DNA of 64,000 nt from CBFFRJ01 sp963530515 (GTDB lineage: Bacteria; Pseudomonadota; Gammaproteobacteria; Enterobacterales; Enterobacteriaceae), in assembly GCA_963530515.1 (NCBI GenBank), contig CAUSEC010000007.1, positions 1 to 64,000 of the forward strand, in the 5' to 3' direction. Within the stretch, counting starts at the first letter, position 1. Each line of letters opens with the position of its first letter. This document shows positions 8,868 to 17,190 of the stretch, one piece after another. The translations under genes and the position numbers were made by a program. The notes beneath the pieces are model-generated. The model saw only the letters and a program-made list of their open reading frames with translations. It ran no database searches and had not been told where the DNA came from.

Positions 8868-10958
8868 TTAGAATTTCAGTTCGAGCGAGGCACCGACCAG
8901 CAGCGGCCGCTGCTGTGTGGCGCTGTAAACATCGTTGCCGCTTATCATCACGTTACGGCTGGAGTCGAAGAGGTTCTGGGCAAAGAGCGTCGCCCGGCCA
9001 TACATGAAGGTGTAGGCCAGCTGCGCGTTGGCGGTCCAGTAAGAGCCGATGCGCCCGCGTGAATCGTTGTCATAGGCGGAGTAGTAGGAATCCGAGAACG
9101 CCACGTTACCGCTGATTTCCCAGCCCGCAGCGAACTGCCAGGTGGCACCGGTATTGAAGGTGTAGGCCGGTGCGCGCGCCAGTTCGTGGCCTTCCACACC
9201 GCTGCCGGGGAAGTCCGCGATTTTAGTTTTCAGCAGACCCACGTTAGTGAACAGCTCCAGATCCCAGCGCGGAGTCCAGGTCGCACCCATCTCCGCACCG
9301 TACGTTTCCACCCGGTCGGCGTTGCGAATCACCGTTGAGTTAGCCGCGAGGTAATACGGCAACTGCATATCTTTGTAATCGTTATAGAAAACGTTACCCG
9401 TCAGCACCACGTTGGCGTCGGTAAGCTTATGACGCGTATACAGCTCATAGTTCCAGACGTACTCAGAGTCATAGGTGTAGCTTGTGTACGGCGCACTTAA
9501 GGTGATCCCCGCGCCACCCGCGTTGTACCCCCTGGAGATGCGCGCCCCCCAGGTCTGGTTGGGATCCGGCTTCCATGCCACATCCACCTTTGGGAGGAAA
9601 ACGTTGTAGGTTTCATCCAGATCGATACGCACGCTGTTACTTCCGCCGATGCGCTTGCGGTGCTCCCGCTCCAGACGGCTCGATCCGGTGATGTCCACCT
9701 CCGGCGTAAGGGCATAAGTTAGCTCGCCATACACGGAACTGGTGCGGGTTTCATCGGTGAAGGTGGAGCCGCCAAAGATATAGACAGACTCGTCCTGCGA
9801 GGCGTCGAAGTAGCGCATTCCCGCCAGGCCGCGCAGACGGCTGTCGGCATTGCCAAAGTGGGCCACCGGTTCAGCGTGGAATTCGTGACCATCGATTTTG
9901 GCTTTTGGCAGGCCGGTTGCCACGTAGCGATTGATGTGGAACCCGGTGTAAATCAGGCGGTTTTCAACGGTCAGCGCATCATCTGCTTCCCAGGAGATGT
10001 CCCAGATGCCGCTGTTAACATTGCTTTTAAACACCGCGCGACGCCAGTCATAGCGAGCGTTGGTCGGGTGGGGCATCGGGTTCTGACTTTCGTTTTGCGG
10101 GGCGCCGCTGTCGGAGTGGTTAAAGGTCAGTTTGGTGGTCACGTCGCGCAGACCCGCCGGGTTAAACAGCAGCTTGGCGCGGGCATTGGTGGTCTGGATC
10201 TCGCTCGGATCGCCAACCGGAGAGTACGACGGCAGGTCGATATCACTGCGACGACGCTGGCGATCCACGCTTGCGCGAAATGCCAGCTGGTCTTCAATCA
10301 ACGGCACGTTTGCCATGGCGGCCAGCTGTGAGGAGTGTTGATTGCCCGCGCCGCCTTTCACGGCACCTTCCCAGTCAAAAATCGGGTCTTTGGTGGTCAT
10401 CACCACCGCACCGGCAATGGCGTTACGCCCCTGAATGTAGCTTTGCGGGCCACGGAACACTTCCACCCGATCCAGATCCCACAAGGACTGTGGTCCGTAG
10501 GCCTGTTCGTTATAGGTGAGCGAACGGCCATCCAGCGAGAGGCCAAGGCGAGGGCGGGTGCCACTCAGAAACGCGCCGGCACCGGTACTTGGGCCTGAGC
10601 CGTCAACGCCGCGCACGGTGGGAAGATCGTTGCCGATACCGATATCCACGGTGTTAGCGGTCATCCGCATCAGGTCATTGACGGTCTCCGCGCCGGGCAG
10701 GGCGTCGATACGGCGGCTGTCAAACACCTCCACGCTGGAGCCGGTATCCAGCAGGGATCGCGCGGTTTTCTCGCCGGTGACGGTGATCACTTCCTGGTCC
10801 TGAAAATTCTCCAGGCCGTTAGTCTTTGTTGCTGTTTCAGTAGCGAGGGCTGTTGCAGGGAGGAGAAGCACTCCCATCATCAGTTGATAACGTCGGTGTA
10901 TGGCCTTTTTAATACTGCTGGCCAGATTATTATGTTGAGCCGCAAAGTGCTTGCCCAT
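8868..10958 (-). CDS. TonB-dependent outer-membrane receptor
   Basis: A 696-residue outer-membrane transporter with a signal peptide ending ATALA, a TonB box (EVITVTG), a plug domain (about 55-170, with VRGVDGSG and VEVFRGPQSYIQGRNAIAGAV) and a 22-strand barrel ending in LVGASLELKF with terminal Phe, as needed for BAM insertion. I chose the ATG at 10958 over the one at 10976 because AAGGAGAG precedes it at suitable spacing. The Fur box at 11128-11146 predicts iron repression, so a siderophore or other iron ligand is likely, but the ligand cannot be read. The beta-propeller gene follows in the same operon. No ABC importer is adjacent; the nearest is 41 kb away. Confidence 0.88.
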   Translation of the reverse strand: MGKHFAAQHNNLASSIKKAIHRRYQLMMGVLLLPATALATETATKTNGLENFQDQEVITVTGEKTARSLLDTGSSVEVFDSRRIDALPGAETVNDLMRMTANTVDIGIGNDLPTVRGVDGSGPSTGAGAFLSGTRPRLGLSLDGRSLTYNEQAYGPQSLWDLDRVEVFRGPQSYIQGRNAIAGAVVMTTKDPIFDWEGAVKGGAGNQHSSQLAAMANVPLIEDQLAFRASVDRQRRRSDIDLPSYSPVGDPSEIQTTNARAKLLFNPAGLRDVTTKLTFNHSDSGAPQNESQNPMPHPTNARYDWRRAVFKSNVNSGIWDISWEADDALTVENRLIYTGFHINRYVATGLPKAKIDGHEFHAEPVAHFGNADSRLRGLAGMRYFDASQDESVYIFGGSTFTDETRTSSVYGELTYALTPEVDITGSSRLEREHRKRIGGSNSVRIDLDETYNVFLPKVDVAWKPDPNQTWGARISRGYNAGGAGITLSAPYTSYTYDSEYVWNYELYTRHKLTDANVVLTGNVFYNDYKDMQLPYYLAANSTVIRNADRVETYGAEMGATWTPRWDLELFTNVGLLKTKIADFPGSGVEGHELARAPAYTFNTGATWQFAAGWEISGNVAFSDSYYSAYDNDSRGRIGSYWTANAQLAYTFMYGRATLFAQNLFDSSRNVMISGNDVYSATQQRPLLVGASLELKF

Positions 10959-11127
10959 GTGCCATCTCTCCTTCATCCCAAAGGTAAAAAAATCGTTTTA
11001 AGCGTGCGATGACAAAGGCTCACAGCTGAAAACCACGGGCGCGTGCCTGCCCGGCTGGTTCAAACCCGCTCTCTTTATGGAGCGATAAGTAACCCTTTCA
11101 TTCGAAAGGTAAAAATTTGTAACTAAC

Positions 11128-11146
11128 GATAATGATATTCACTCTC
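11128..11146. promoter_or_regulatory. Fur box upstream of the TonB receptor
   Basis: The 19-base stretch GATAATGATATTCACTCTC agrees with the consensus GATAATGATAATCATTATC at 16 of 19 positions, with the left ten bases perfect. It lies about 170 bases before the receptor start and 138 before the plus-strand SRPBCC gene. This is a good candidate for iron repression of the receptor and beta-propeller operon. Confidence 0.7.
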
Positions 11147-11283
11147 AATTACAAACTGCCAAAAATTGTAGTTTACACAGACAGTTATCAGGAAAGACGC
11201 CGCTTTGCGGCACAAGAAAGGGCAACAAAGGCGGGGCAGATGCACTAGACTTTTCACGAAGATCCCGCAAGCGATGTGGAGAG

Positions 11284-11757
11284 ATGACGATGCAACTCGA
11301 TCCCGAAAAAGACCTGCAACTTGAGCGGGTGATTGACGTTCCGCGCGAACGTGTCTGGCAGTGCTGGACCACGCCCGAGCACATCAAACACTTTTTCATT
11401 CCCCGGCCACACAGCATTAAATCCTGTGAGCTGGAACTGCGTCCTGGCGGGCGATTTAACACCGTGTTTGTGATTGAGGGTAATGAGATCAACAACGACG
11501 GTGTGATCCTTGACGTTGAAGAAGGCCGCAGGCTGGTGTTTACCGACGGCTACACCGAAGGCTGGAAGCCGACAGCGGAGCCATTTATGACCGCCATTTT
11601 ACTGCTGGAGGACGCAGGTGCCGGGAAAACGCGCTACACCGCGATCGCCCGCCACCGGAGCGTGGAAGCGCGCCAGCAGCACGAAGAGATGGGTTTTTAT
11701 GTTGGTTGGGGCATTGTGGTTGACCAACTGACGGAATATGCCAAAACGCTGACCTGA
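11284..11757 (+). CDS. SRPBCC (AHSA1-type START-like) domain protein
   Basis: A 157-residue single-domain protein of the AHSA1/SRPBCC fold. Readable marks are LERVIDVPRERVWQCWTTPEHIKHFF at the start, LRPGGRFNTVF in the middle and the final helix MGFYVGWGIVVDQLTEYAKTL. Such proteins hold small hydrophobic ligands in a helix-grip cavity; the ligand here is unknown. It is followed after 12 bases by a VOC-fold protein, a pairing common in enteric genomes for small-molecule handling. Translation could start at the ATG at 11284 or at 11290; I keep the longer form. Confidence 0.82.
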   Translation: MTMQLDPEKDLQLERVIDVPRERVWQCWTTPEHIKHFFIPRPHSIKSCELELRPGGRFNTVFVIEGNEINNDGVILDVEEGRRLVFTDGYTEGWKPTAEPFMTAILLLEDAGAGKTRYTAIARHRSVEARQQHEEMGFYVGWGIVVDQLTEYAKTLT

Positions 11758-11769
11758 CAGAGAGAAAAA

Positions 11770-12165
11770 ATGTCCGAGACTATCCCAGAATTAATTCCGT
11801 TTTCTTACGTCCTCGCCGTACGAAACCTGAGCCGGAGTACGGCCTGGTTTCGTGATGTTCTGGGATTTGAACTGATGTGGCCTGAAGGTGGCGGCTGGCA
11901 GCTTGCCAAACGTGGCAGTGTGCGGGTGATGCTGGGCGAATGCCCGGATGCCCAGAAAGCCGCCGACCTTGGCGATCATAACTACTTTGCCTATCTGCAT
12001 GTCACCGACGCTGCGTCACTGCACGATGAATGGGCCAGCCGGGGGGCGAACATTCTGTCGCCACTGACCGATCAGCCCCATGGAATGCGTGAATTTATGG
12101 TGGCCACGCCGGACGGCCACCGGATGATGATTGGACAGACGCTGGACCTGCCGTCTGCCCCGTAA
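11770..12165 (+). CDS. VOC-family protein (glyoxalase/bleomycin-resistance fold)
   Basis: A 131-residue VOC-superfamily protein with two beta-alpha-beta-beta-beta units. The first reads FSYVLAVRNLSRSTAWFRDVLGFEL and the second starts near YFAYLHVTDAASLHDEWASRGA. The end, VATPDGHRMMIGQTL, is the usual terminal strand. Members bind or modify small molecules (glyoxalases, ring-cleaving dioxygenases, drug-sequestering proteins). A second-unit ligand position holds His in TPDGHRM, where metal enzymes usually have Glu or His, so a sequestering protein and an enzyme are both possible. It is in an operon with the SRPBCC gene. Confidence 0.83.
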   Translation: MSETIPELIPFSYVLAVRNLSRSTAWFRDVLGFELMWPEGGGWQLAKRGSVRVMLGECPDAQKAADLGDHNYFAYLHVTDAASLHDEWASRGANILSPLTDQPHGMREFMVATPDGHRMMIGQTLDLPSAP

Positions 12166-12169
12166 TTCC

Positions 12170-13060
12170 TCAAATTAATGCCAGCGCGTGCAGGACGGTG
12201 TTGAGCTGCGCTTTCTCAGCACCGGCCAGTTCTTTTAGCGGGAACGGCAGGCAGGGCGGTTGCACGAATCCGAGGATCTCCGCCGCTGCTGCGACCACGC
12301 GCAGGCTGCCGTGGGTGCGGAACAGCTGCCAGAGGGGTTCCAGCTCCGCAGAAAGCCGGGCCGCGTTTGCAGTGTCGCCAGCCTGTGCGGCACGGCTGAT
12401 GGCCAGACTGGCAGCCGGGAAGAGTCCACCCACTACCGAATACCAGATATCACAGCCCGCCGCGAAACCCTCTGCCGCCTGCCAGTCACCGCTGATGCCA
12501 ATCGACACCGTGTCCGGTATACGGGCGCGTAATGCGTCCACTCGCGCTTTACCGCTGAGCGGCTCGCCTGCCACCGTGGACAGTTTCACCGAGCCGACGG
12601 ACGGCAGGGCGGCAATGTCCGCTAACAGGTCGTCGGTAAAGCTAAACCCGGTGGTGCCGGGGTTGTCATAGATGCACAGCGGCACCGAAAGCTGACGGGT
12701 GACGGTTTCATACAACGCGAACACTTCATCCGGCTTCAGTCGCTGGTAGGACACCGGGGCCATCATCACCGCGCTGACCCCTGCCTGCTGTGCCGCATCG
12801 GCCAGTTCCAGTACCTCGTCCAGACGCATCGCCCCGATGCTGACCATCACCGGGATCCCTCCCGCTTCTTTTACCGCAAGCCCGGCCAGGCGCTTACGTT
12901 CCCGAAGGGTCAGATAGGCATAACTGCCGGTTGAACCCAGTGCGCCGATGGAATCGACTCCTGCGGCTACCAGGCGTTGAATAAGCTGAATAAAGGCGGC
13001 CTCGTCCACGTTGCCATGAGCAATGGGCGTCAGAGGAAAGGCACTAAGACCAGTTAACAT
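12170..13060 (-). CDS. DapA/NanA-family aldolase (dihydrodipicolinate synthase-like)
   Basis: A 296-residue class I aldolase of the DHDPS/N-acetylneuraminate lyase family, a TIM barrel that forms a Schiff base with pyruvate or a related keto acid. The carboxylate-binding loop is GSTGSY (residues 42-47, normally GTTGE), the catalytic Tyr131 is in YDNPGTTG and the Schiff-base Lys159 is in GSVKLS. The altered GSTGSY loop makes true DapA activity unlikely. It lies 24 bases after an EamA permease gene in the same direction, and a MocR regulator diverges from that permease, so the three probably form one catabolic or export module. Its 3' end nearly touches the VOC gene (4-base gap). Confidence 0.83.
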   Translation of the reverse strand: MLTGLSAFPLTPIAHGNVDEAAFIQLIQRLVAAGVDSIGALGSTGSYAYLTLRERKRLAGLAVKEAGGIPVMVSIGAMRLDEVLELADAAQQAGVSAVMMAPVSYQRLKPDEVFALYETVTRQLSVPLCIYDNPGTTGFSFTDDLLADIAALPSVGSVKLSTVAGEPLSGKARVDALRARIPDTVSIGISGDWQAAEGFAAGCDIWYSVVGGLFPAASLAISRAAQAGDTANAARLSAELEPLWQLFRTHGSLRVVAAAAEILGFVQPPCLPFPLKELAGAEKAQLNTVLHALALI

Positions 13061-13084
13061 GGCGTTTTCTCCTGCCAGAAAGCG

Positions 13085-13963
13085 TTAACGACTGAATTTG
13101 CGTGAACCGGCCACGCACAGAATGACACCCAGGGTCACGAACACCATCATCATGCTGACGGATTCGTGCAGCAGGGTGGCGGCAAGGGCGAGCGCAAAAA
13201 AGGGTTGCAGCAACTGTAGCTGACCCACGGCGGCAATCCCACCTTGTGCTAACCCTTTGTACCAGAAAATAAAGCCAATCAGCATGCTGAAGAGTGAAAC
13301 GTAGCCCAGCGAAAACCATGCCGACTCGCTGACGCCGCTAAAGCTGACCGGGCGGGTGAACAGCGCCACGGCGAGCATAAAGGGCAGTGAGAGGATCAGC
13401 GCCCAGCTGATGACCTGCCAGCCGCCGAGAACCCGGGTCAGGCGCGCCCCTTCTGCGTACCCCAGACCGCAGACCACAATGGAGGCGAGCATTAAAAGAT
13501 CCCCCGTCAGTGAGGCGGCAATGCCCTGGCTTAACGCGTAACCCATGACCAGCAGGCTGCCGAGGCACGAGCAAACCCAGAATGCCGGGCGCGGTCGTTC
13601 GCCACCACGAATCACGCCAAAAATGGCGGTTGCCAGCGGCAGCAGGCCGAGAAAAACAATCGAATGCGCGGAGGTCACGTGCTGTAGCGCAAAGGCGGTA
13701 AGCAGCGGAAAACCGATCACCACGCCGAGCGCCACCACCACCAGAGACAGCACCTGAGCACGGTTGGGGCGCTGTCCTTTAAGAGCGATCACCAGCATCA
13801 ATGCCAGCATACCGGCGATAGACGCACGGGCGACGGTCAGAAACAGCGGGTCAAAGTCGAGCACGGCGGCGCGTGTGGCGGGCAGCGATCCGCTGAAAAT
13901 GAGCATGCCCAGGAAGCCATTTATCCACCCACTGACGGAAGGGTTGTCTGTTTTCTCTTGCAC
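13085..13963 (-). CDS. EamA/DMT-family permease
   Basis: An inner-membrane permease of about 292 residues with ten hydrophobic helices in two EamA repeats. I place the start at the GTG at 13963 because AAGAGG (complement of 13971-13976) precedes it by about seven bases. The longer frame to an ATG at 14023 would add 20 basic residues, has no ribosome site and would run close to the MocR operator. Family members export amino acids and other metabolites (RhtA, EamA, YdcZ). The DapA-like gene follows after 24 bases, and the divergent MocR regulator is the probable controller. Confidence 0.83.
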   Translation of the reverse strand: MQEKTDNPSVSGWINGFLGMLIFSGSLPATRAAVLDFDPLFLTVARASIAGMLALMLVIALKGQRPNRAQVLSLVVVALGVVIGFPLLTAFALQHVTSAHSIVFLGLLPLATAIFGVIRGGERPRPAFWVCSCLGSLLVMGYALSQGIAASLTGDLLMLASIVVCGLGYAEGARLTRVLGGWQVISWALILSLPFMLAVALFTRPVSFSGVSESAWFSLGYVSLFSMLIGFIFWYKGLAQGGIAAVGQLQLLQPFFALALAATLLHESVSMMMVFVTLGVILCVAGSRKFSR

Positions 13964-14036
13964 CGTGCGACCTCTTTTGCGTGTTGTTATTTTTGCGTCA
14001 ACCTGTTTGACAGACCTGAGCATACGGCTGAGAATT

Positions 14037-14060
14037 CATGACAATCAAATTATTGTCATG
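14037..14060. promoter_or_regulatory. Inverted repeat overlapping the MocR start codon
   Basis: A perfect 9-bp inverted repeat, CATGACAAT at 14037-14045 and ATTGTCATG at 14052-14060, has a 6-base spacer. The right arm contains the proposed ATG of the MocR gene, and no Shine-Dalgarno sequence is seen before it. The site also lies 74 bases before the EamA permease start. It is a good candidate operator for autoregulation and for control of the divergent permease-aldolase operon. Confidence 0.55.
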
Positions 14061-15404
14061 GATACAATGATGAAAGCGCGCTACAAGTCGATCGTTGATG
14101 AATTCGCCACGGCGATAAAATCCGGCACCCTGACGCCGGGAACCCGGCTGCCGACACACCGGGTGCTGTCGGCCCAGCACCGTATTTCACTGGTGACCGC
14201 CACCCGCGTGTATGCAGAGCTTGAAGGTATGGGGCTGGTGAGTGGCGAAACCGGGCGCGGCACCTTTGTGCGGGAAATCATGCTGCCGCGCGGGCAGGGT
14301 ATCGACAGGCATGCGATCGCCACCGATGTTATCGATCTCAGTTTTAACTACCCCGCGCTGCCCGAGCAGGCCGAACTGCTGCGCACGGCGCTGCGCCAGC
14401 TTTCGGTGAGTGGCGATCTTGAATCCTTACTGCGCTACCAGCCCCACGGAGGTAAGCCCAGCGAACGCGCGGTATTTGCCCGGTATCTGGCCGGTTCCGG
14501 CGTCAACACCGATCCCGACAATCTGCTGGTGGTGAACGGAACCCAGCACGGGCTGACGGTTGCGGTGATGGGGCTGCTCAAGCCCGGTGACGTGGTGGCG
14601 GTAGATGCGCTGACCTATCCCGGATTCAAGGTGCTGGCGGAACAGTTTCATCTCGAACTGGTGGGGATCCCGGCAAAGGGCGAAGCGATGGATTTACAGG
14701 CGTTGCGCCAGGTGTGCAAAAAGCGGCGGGTGAAAGCCATTTACACGATGCCAACGTTACATAATCCGCTGGGATGGGTGGCAAACGACGCCTTTCGGCA
14801 GGAAATGGCGGCGATCGCCCGCGAACACGATCTGCTGGTGATTGAAGACGCCACCTACGTCTGGCTGGTGGAGAACCCGCCGCTGCCGATTCATCACTAT
14901 GCCCCGGAAAGAACGGTCTATCTGGCGGGATTTTCCAAAAACGTGGCGTCGGGTTTGCGCGTGGGCATGGTGGTGGTGCCGGAGGATAAGCGCCATTTTG
15001 TGGAGCGTGCAATACGGGCGACCACCTGGAACACGCCTGCGCTCATGACGGCCATTGTTTGCGGCTGGGTGCAGGACGGCACCGTCGCACGGCTGGAACA
15101 ACTGAAACGCGAAGATGCTCGTTTTCGTCAGTCGGTGGTGCGTCAGCACCTGTCCCCGCTGCCTTACCAGACGCATCCGTCGTCTTACTTTATCTGGCTA
15201 CCGTTGCAGGAAGAGGTGCGGGCTGACCGGGTCGTCAGTGCGTTACTCAAAGAGAACATTTCGCTGACCACCGCCGAACCCTTCAGCACGTCGATTCACA
15301 CGCCTCACGCCGTGCGGCTGGCGATTGGTTCGGTGGACATCGAAACGCTGACAAAAGCCGTCATCACCGTGCGGGAAACCATTGAGTATTTTAACGCGCA
15401 GTAA
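14058..15404 (+). CDS. MocR-type regulator (GntR HTH fused to aminotransferase-like domain)
   Basis: A regulator of about 448 residues with an N-terminal GntR winged helix (KSGTLTPGTRLPTHRVLS, then SLVTATRVYAELEGMGLVSGETGRGTFV) and a C-terminal fold-type I aminotransferase-like domain. The PLP lysine is in LAGFSKNVASGLRVG and the cofactor Asp in LLVIEDATYVWLV. MocR proteins use PLP or its aldimine with an amino compound as effector. I start at 14058, where HTH spacing is normal; the open frame runs upstream to 13764 but reads through the divergent permease. ATGs at 14067 and 14070 are alternatives. The 3' end overlaps the converging MDR gene by 14 bases. Confidence 0.87.
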   Translation: MDTMMKARYKSIVDEFATAIKSGTLTPGTRLPTHRVLSAQHRISLVTATRVYAELEGMGLVSGETGRGTFVREIMLPRGQGIDRHAIATDVIDLSFNYPALPEQAELLRTALRQLSVSGDLESLLRYQPHGGKPSERAVFARYLAGSGVNTDPDNLLVVNGTQHGLTVAVMGLLKPGDVVAVDALTYPGFKVLAEQFHLELVGIPAKGEAMDLQALRQVCKKRRVKAIYTMPTLHNPLGWVANDAFRQEMAAIAREHDLLVIEDATYVWLVENPPLPIHHYAPERTVYLAGFSKNVASGLRVGMVVVPEDKRHFVERAIRATTWNTPALMTAIVCGWVQDGTVARLEQLKREDARFRQSVVRQHLSPLPYQTHPSSYFIWLPLQEEVRADRVVSALLKENISLTTAEPFSTSIHTPHAVRLAIGSVDIETLTKAVITVRETIEYFNAQ

Positions 15405-16344
15405 AACTCAGCATCGGTTTGCTGGCGCGTCCCGCCGTTCTGTAATGCGCGATGGCCGCCTGCCAGTTATCAGGTGAAAAGAGGGCCACTTCACTTAAGT
15501 TTGTCTCACGCAGCAGCGTCCAGATGGCCTTAAACTCGGCCTGCCACGCACGTGCGGTCATGGCAGATAAATACTGGCGCACGTGGAACCAGTGCAAGGT
15601 CGCGGCCCGGTTTTGCATGCTGAAAGGCTGGCCGGACAGCAGCCCATAGCTGACAAATTCCGCGGTGTCCGGCAGATAACTGAGCAGCGTGTTCGCCAGT
15701 GCGCCGCCCACCGCGTCATACACGATATCTGCGGTGCTGGCGTAACGTCTGATGGTCTCAACTTCTGTTTCATTGACCGGAACCATCCCCAGACGGGCCA
15801 GTTTGTCTGCATGGCTTGCCGTGCGATAGAGCGCCATCACCTTACGCGCACCTGACTTCACTGCCCACTGCCCAAGAAGCAGCGCGCATTCTGACCCCGC
15901 CGCCGTGACCAGCACGCGTTTGCCCAGCGGTGAAAAGTGTTTCAGCATCAGGGTGGCCGCCAGTGGGTTGATGTACGCCCGGGCGGCTGTGCTATCGCTG
16001 ATATCATCCGGCACCGGAACCGCCAGTTCCGCCGGGCAGTCAACAAACTGCTGCCAGGTGCCCTGACCCCGTAACGGGAGCACGCGTTTGCCGAGTAAAT
16101 GTGCGTACTGCGCAGGGGCTTGCGTGACGATCCCGACACCTTCATAGCCAGCCACCTGCGGCAGCGTAATACGGTGACCGTAAGCGCCGGTTATCGGGAT
16201 CAGGTCAGAGGCGTTGACTGGCGCGAGCTGCATCTGTATCCGAAGCTGATGTTCGCCAGGGGGAGAGAGCGTTTCGGTAAGCCGCTCCAGCGTGGATTCC
16301 GGTTCGCCGAAACGGCTGTAGCGCAGAAGCGTATTGGTCATCAT
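15391..16344 (-). CDS. Zinc-free MDR-family oxidoreductase (enoyl reductase/quinone reductase-like)
   Basis: A 317-residue medium-chain dehydrogenase/reductase. The GroES-like N-terminus holds LAPVNASDLIPITGAYGHRITLPQVAGYEGVGIV, matching the MECR/ETR group of 2-enoyl thioester reductases. The Rossmann domain begins near residue 140 with KRVLVTAAGSECALLLGQWA. The catalytic and structural zinc ligands of alcohol dehydrogenases are absent, so it should reduce C=C or quinone bonds with NADPH. It converges on the MocR gene and overlaps its end by 14 bases, and it is divergent from the phosphoesterase gene. The physiological substrate is unknown. Confidence 0.82.
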   Translation of the reverse strand: MMTNTLLRYSRFGEPESTLERLTETLSPPGEHQLRIQMQLAPVNASDLIPITGAYGHRITLPQVAGYEGVGIVTQAPAQYAHLLGKRVLPLRGQGTWQQFVDCPAELAVPVPDDISDSTAARAYINPLAATLMLKHFSPLGKRVLVTAAGSECALLLGQWAVKSGARKVMALYRTASHADKLARLGMVPVNETEVETIRRYASTADIVYDAVGGALANTLLSYLPDTAEFVSYGLLSGQPFSMQNRAATLHWFHVRQYLSAMTARAWQAEFKAIWTLLRETNLSEVALFSPDNWQAAIAHYRTAGRASKPMLSFTAR

Positions 16345-16436
16345 GGCCTGTTAATCATTCACGTTGTGATTTATACCTTTAGCAAAGTGTATCATTTCGT
16401 ATGGTTTACCCGATCTTCAATCGTAAGGAAGACGCT

Positions 16437-17171
16437 TTGCTGATAGCCCAGATCTCCGATATCCACGCTTCTCCCGAAAACGATCACCTGCAGCGGTTTG
16501 ACCGGACTCTGGCGTGGCTGGCGCAACTTCAGCCCGATGTGCTGGTGCTGAGCGGCGATCTGACCGATGACTTTTGGCTGGAAGGGTACAAACAAATTGC
16601 GCGCCGCTTGCGCCAGCAACATTACCCGTCGCTTATTTTGCCGGGTAATTCCGACGACCGTCGCATGATGCGCGAGGTATGGGGGAACAGCATGTGGGCT
16701 GACGATGCGCCGGGTAACGCCCTGCATGCGCTGTATGATGCGGGCGGTCTGCGGCTAATAGGCCTGGATTCGACGGTGGATGCGCAGGATTATGGCAGCG
16801 TGACGCCGCATCTGGGCTGGCTGGAAAAACGGCTCACCGAGGCAAACGGTTCGCCCACGATGCTCTTCATGCATCACCCCGTTTTCGCGTCCGGCATTCC
16901 GACGCTGGATAACCTGATGTGCCGGGAGCGGGCGCCGCTTGAAGCCCTTATCAGAAAGAGCCCTGACGTGCTGGCCATTGCAGCAGGCCACGTACATCGC
17001 CCGGTCGCCGGTCTGTTTGCTGGCGTTCCGGCGTATATCTGCGGTTCCGTCTGCCCGGCCAATCCCGTCTGGTTTGGGACGATAAACGTCCCGCCCGTAG
17101 GTGATCCGCCCGCACTGATGATTCACCGTTATTCGGACGGGGCGTTGAGTAGCCATCACGTGGGGGTGTAA
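16437..17171 (+). CDS. Calcineurin-like metallophosphoesterase (CpdA/GpdQ type)
   Basis: A class III phosphodiesterase of about 244 residues. The metal-site motifs can be read in order: IAQISDIH (Asp, His), LVLSGDLTDD (Asp), LPGNSDDR (Asn), MHHPVF (His) and AAGHVHRPV (two His). All expected metal ligands are present, but the usual GNHD motif reads GNSD, so the His that contacts the phosphate is replaced by Ser. I place the start at the TTG at 16437 because AAGGAAG at 16425-16431 precedes it and the protein then opens with the beta strand of the first motif. The ATG at 16401 has no ribosome site. It may act on cyclic nucleotides or phosphodiesters. Confidence 0.8.
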   Translation: MLIAQISDIHASPENDHLQRFDRTLAWLAQLQPDVLVLSGDLTDDFWLEGYKQIARRLRQQHYPSLILPGNSDDRRMMREVWGNSMWADDAPGNALHALYDAGGLRLIGLDSTVDAQDYGSVTPHLGWLEKRLTEANGSPTMLFMHHPVFASGIPTLDNLMCRERAPLEALIRKSPDVLAIAAGHVHRPVAGLFAGVPAYICGSVCPANPVWFGTINVPPVGDPPALMIHRYSDGALSSHHVGV

Positions 17172-17190
17172 ATCGATGCATCCGCGTGGC

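Noticed and set aside
8868..10958. Assignment of the receptor as YncD/PqqU
   Set aside because: The N-terminal and plug sequences differ from what I recall of YncD, and the gene order differs from yncD-yncE.
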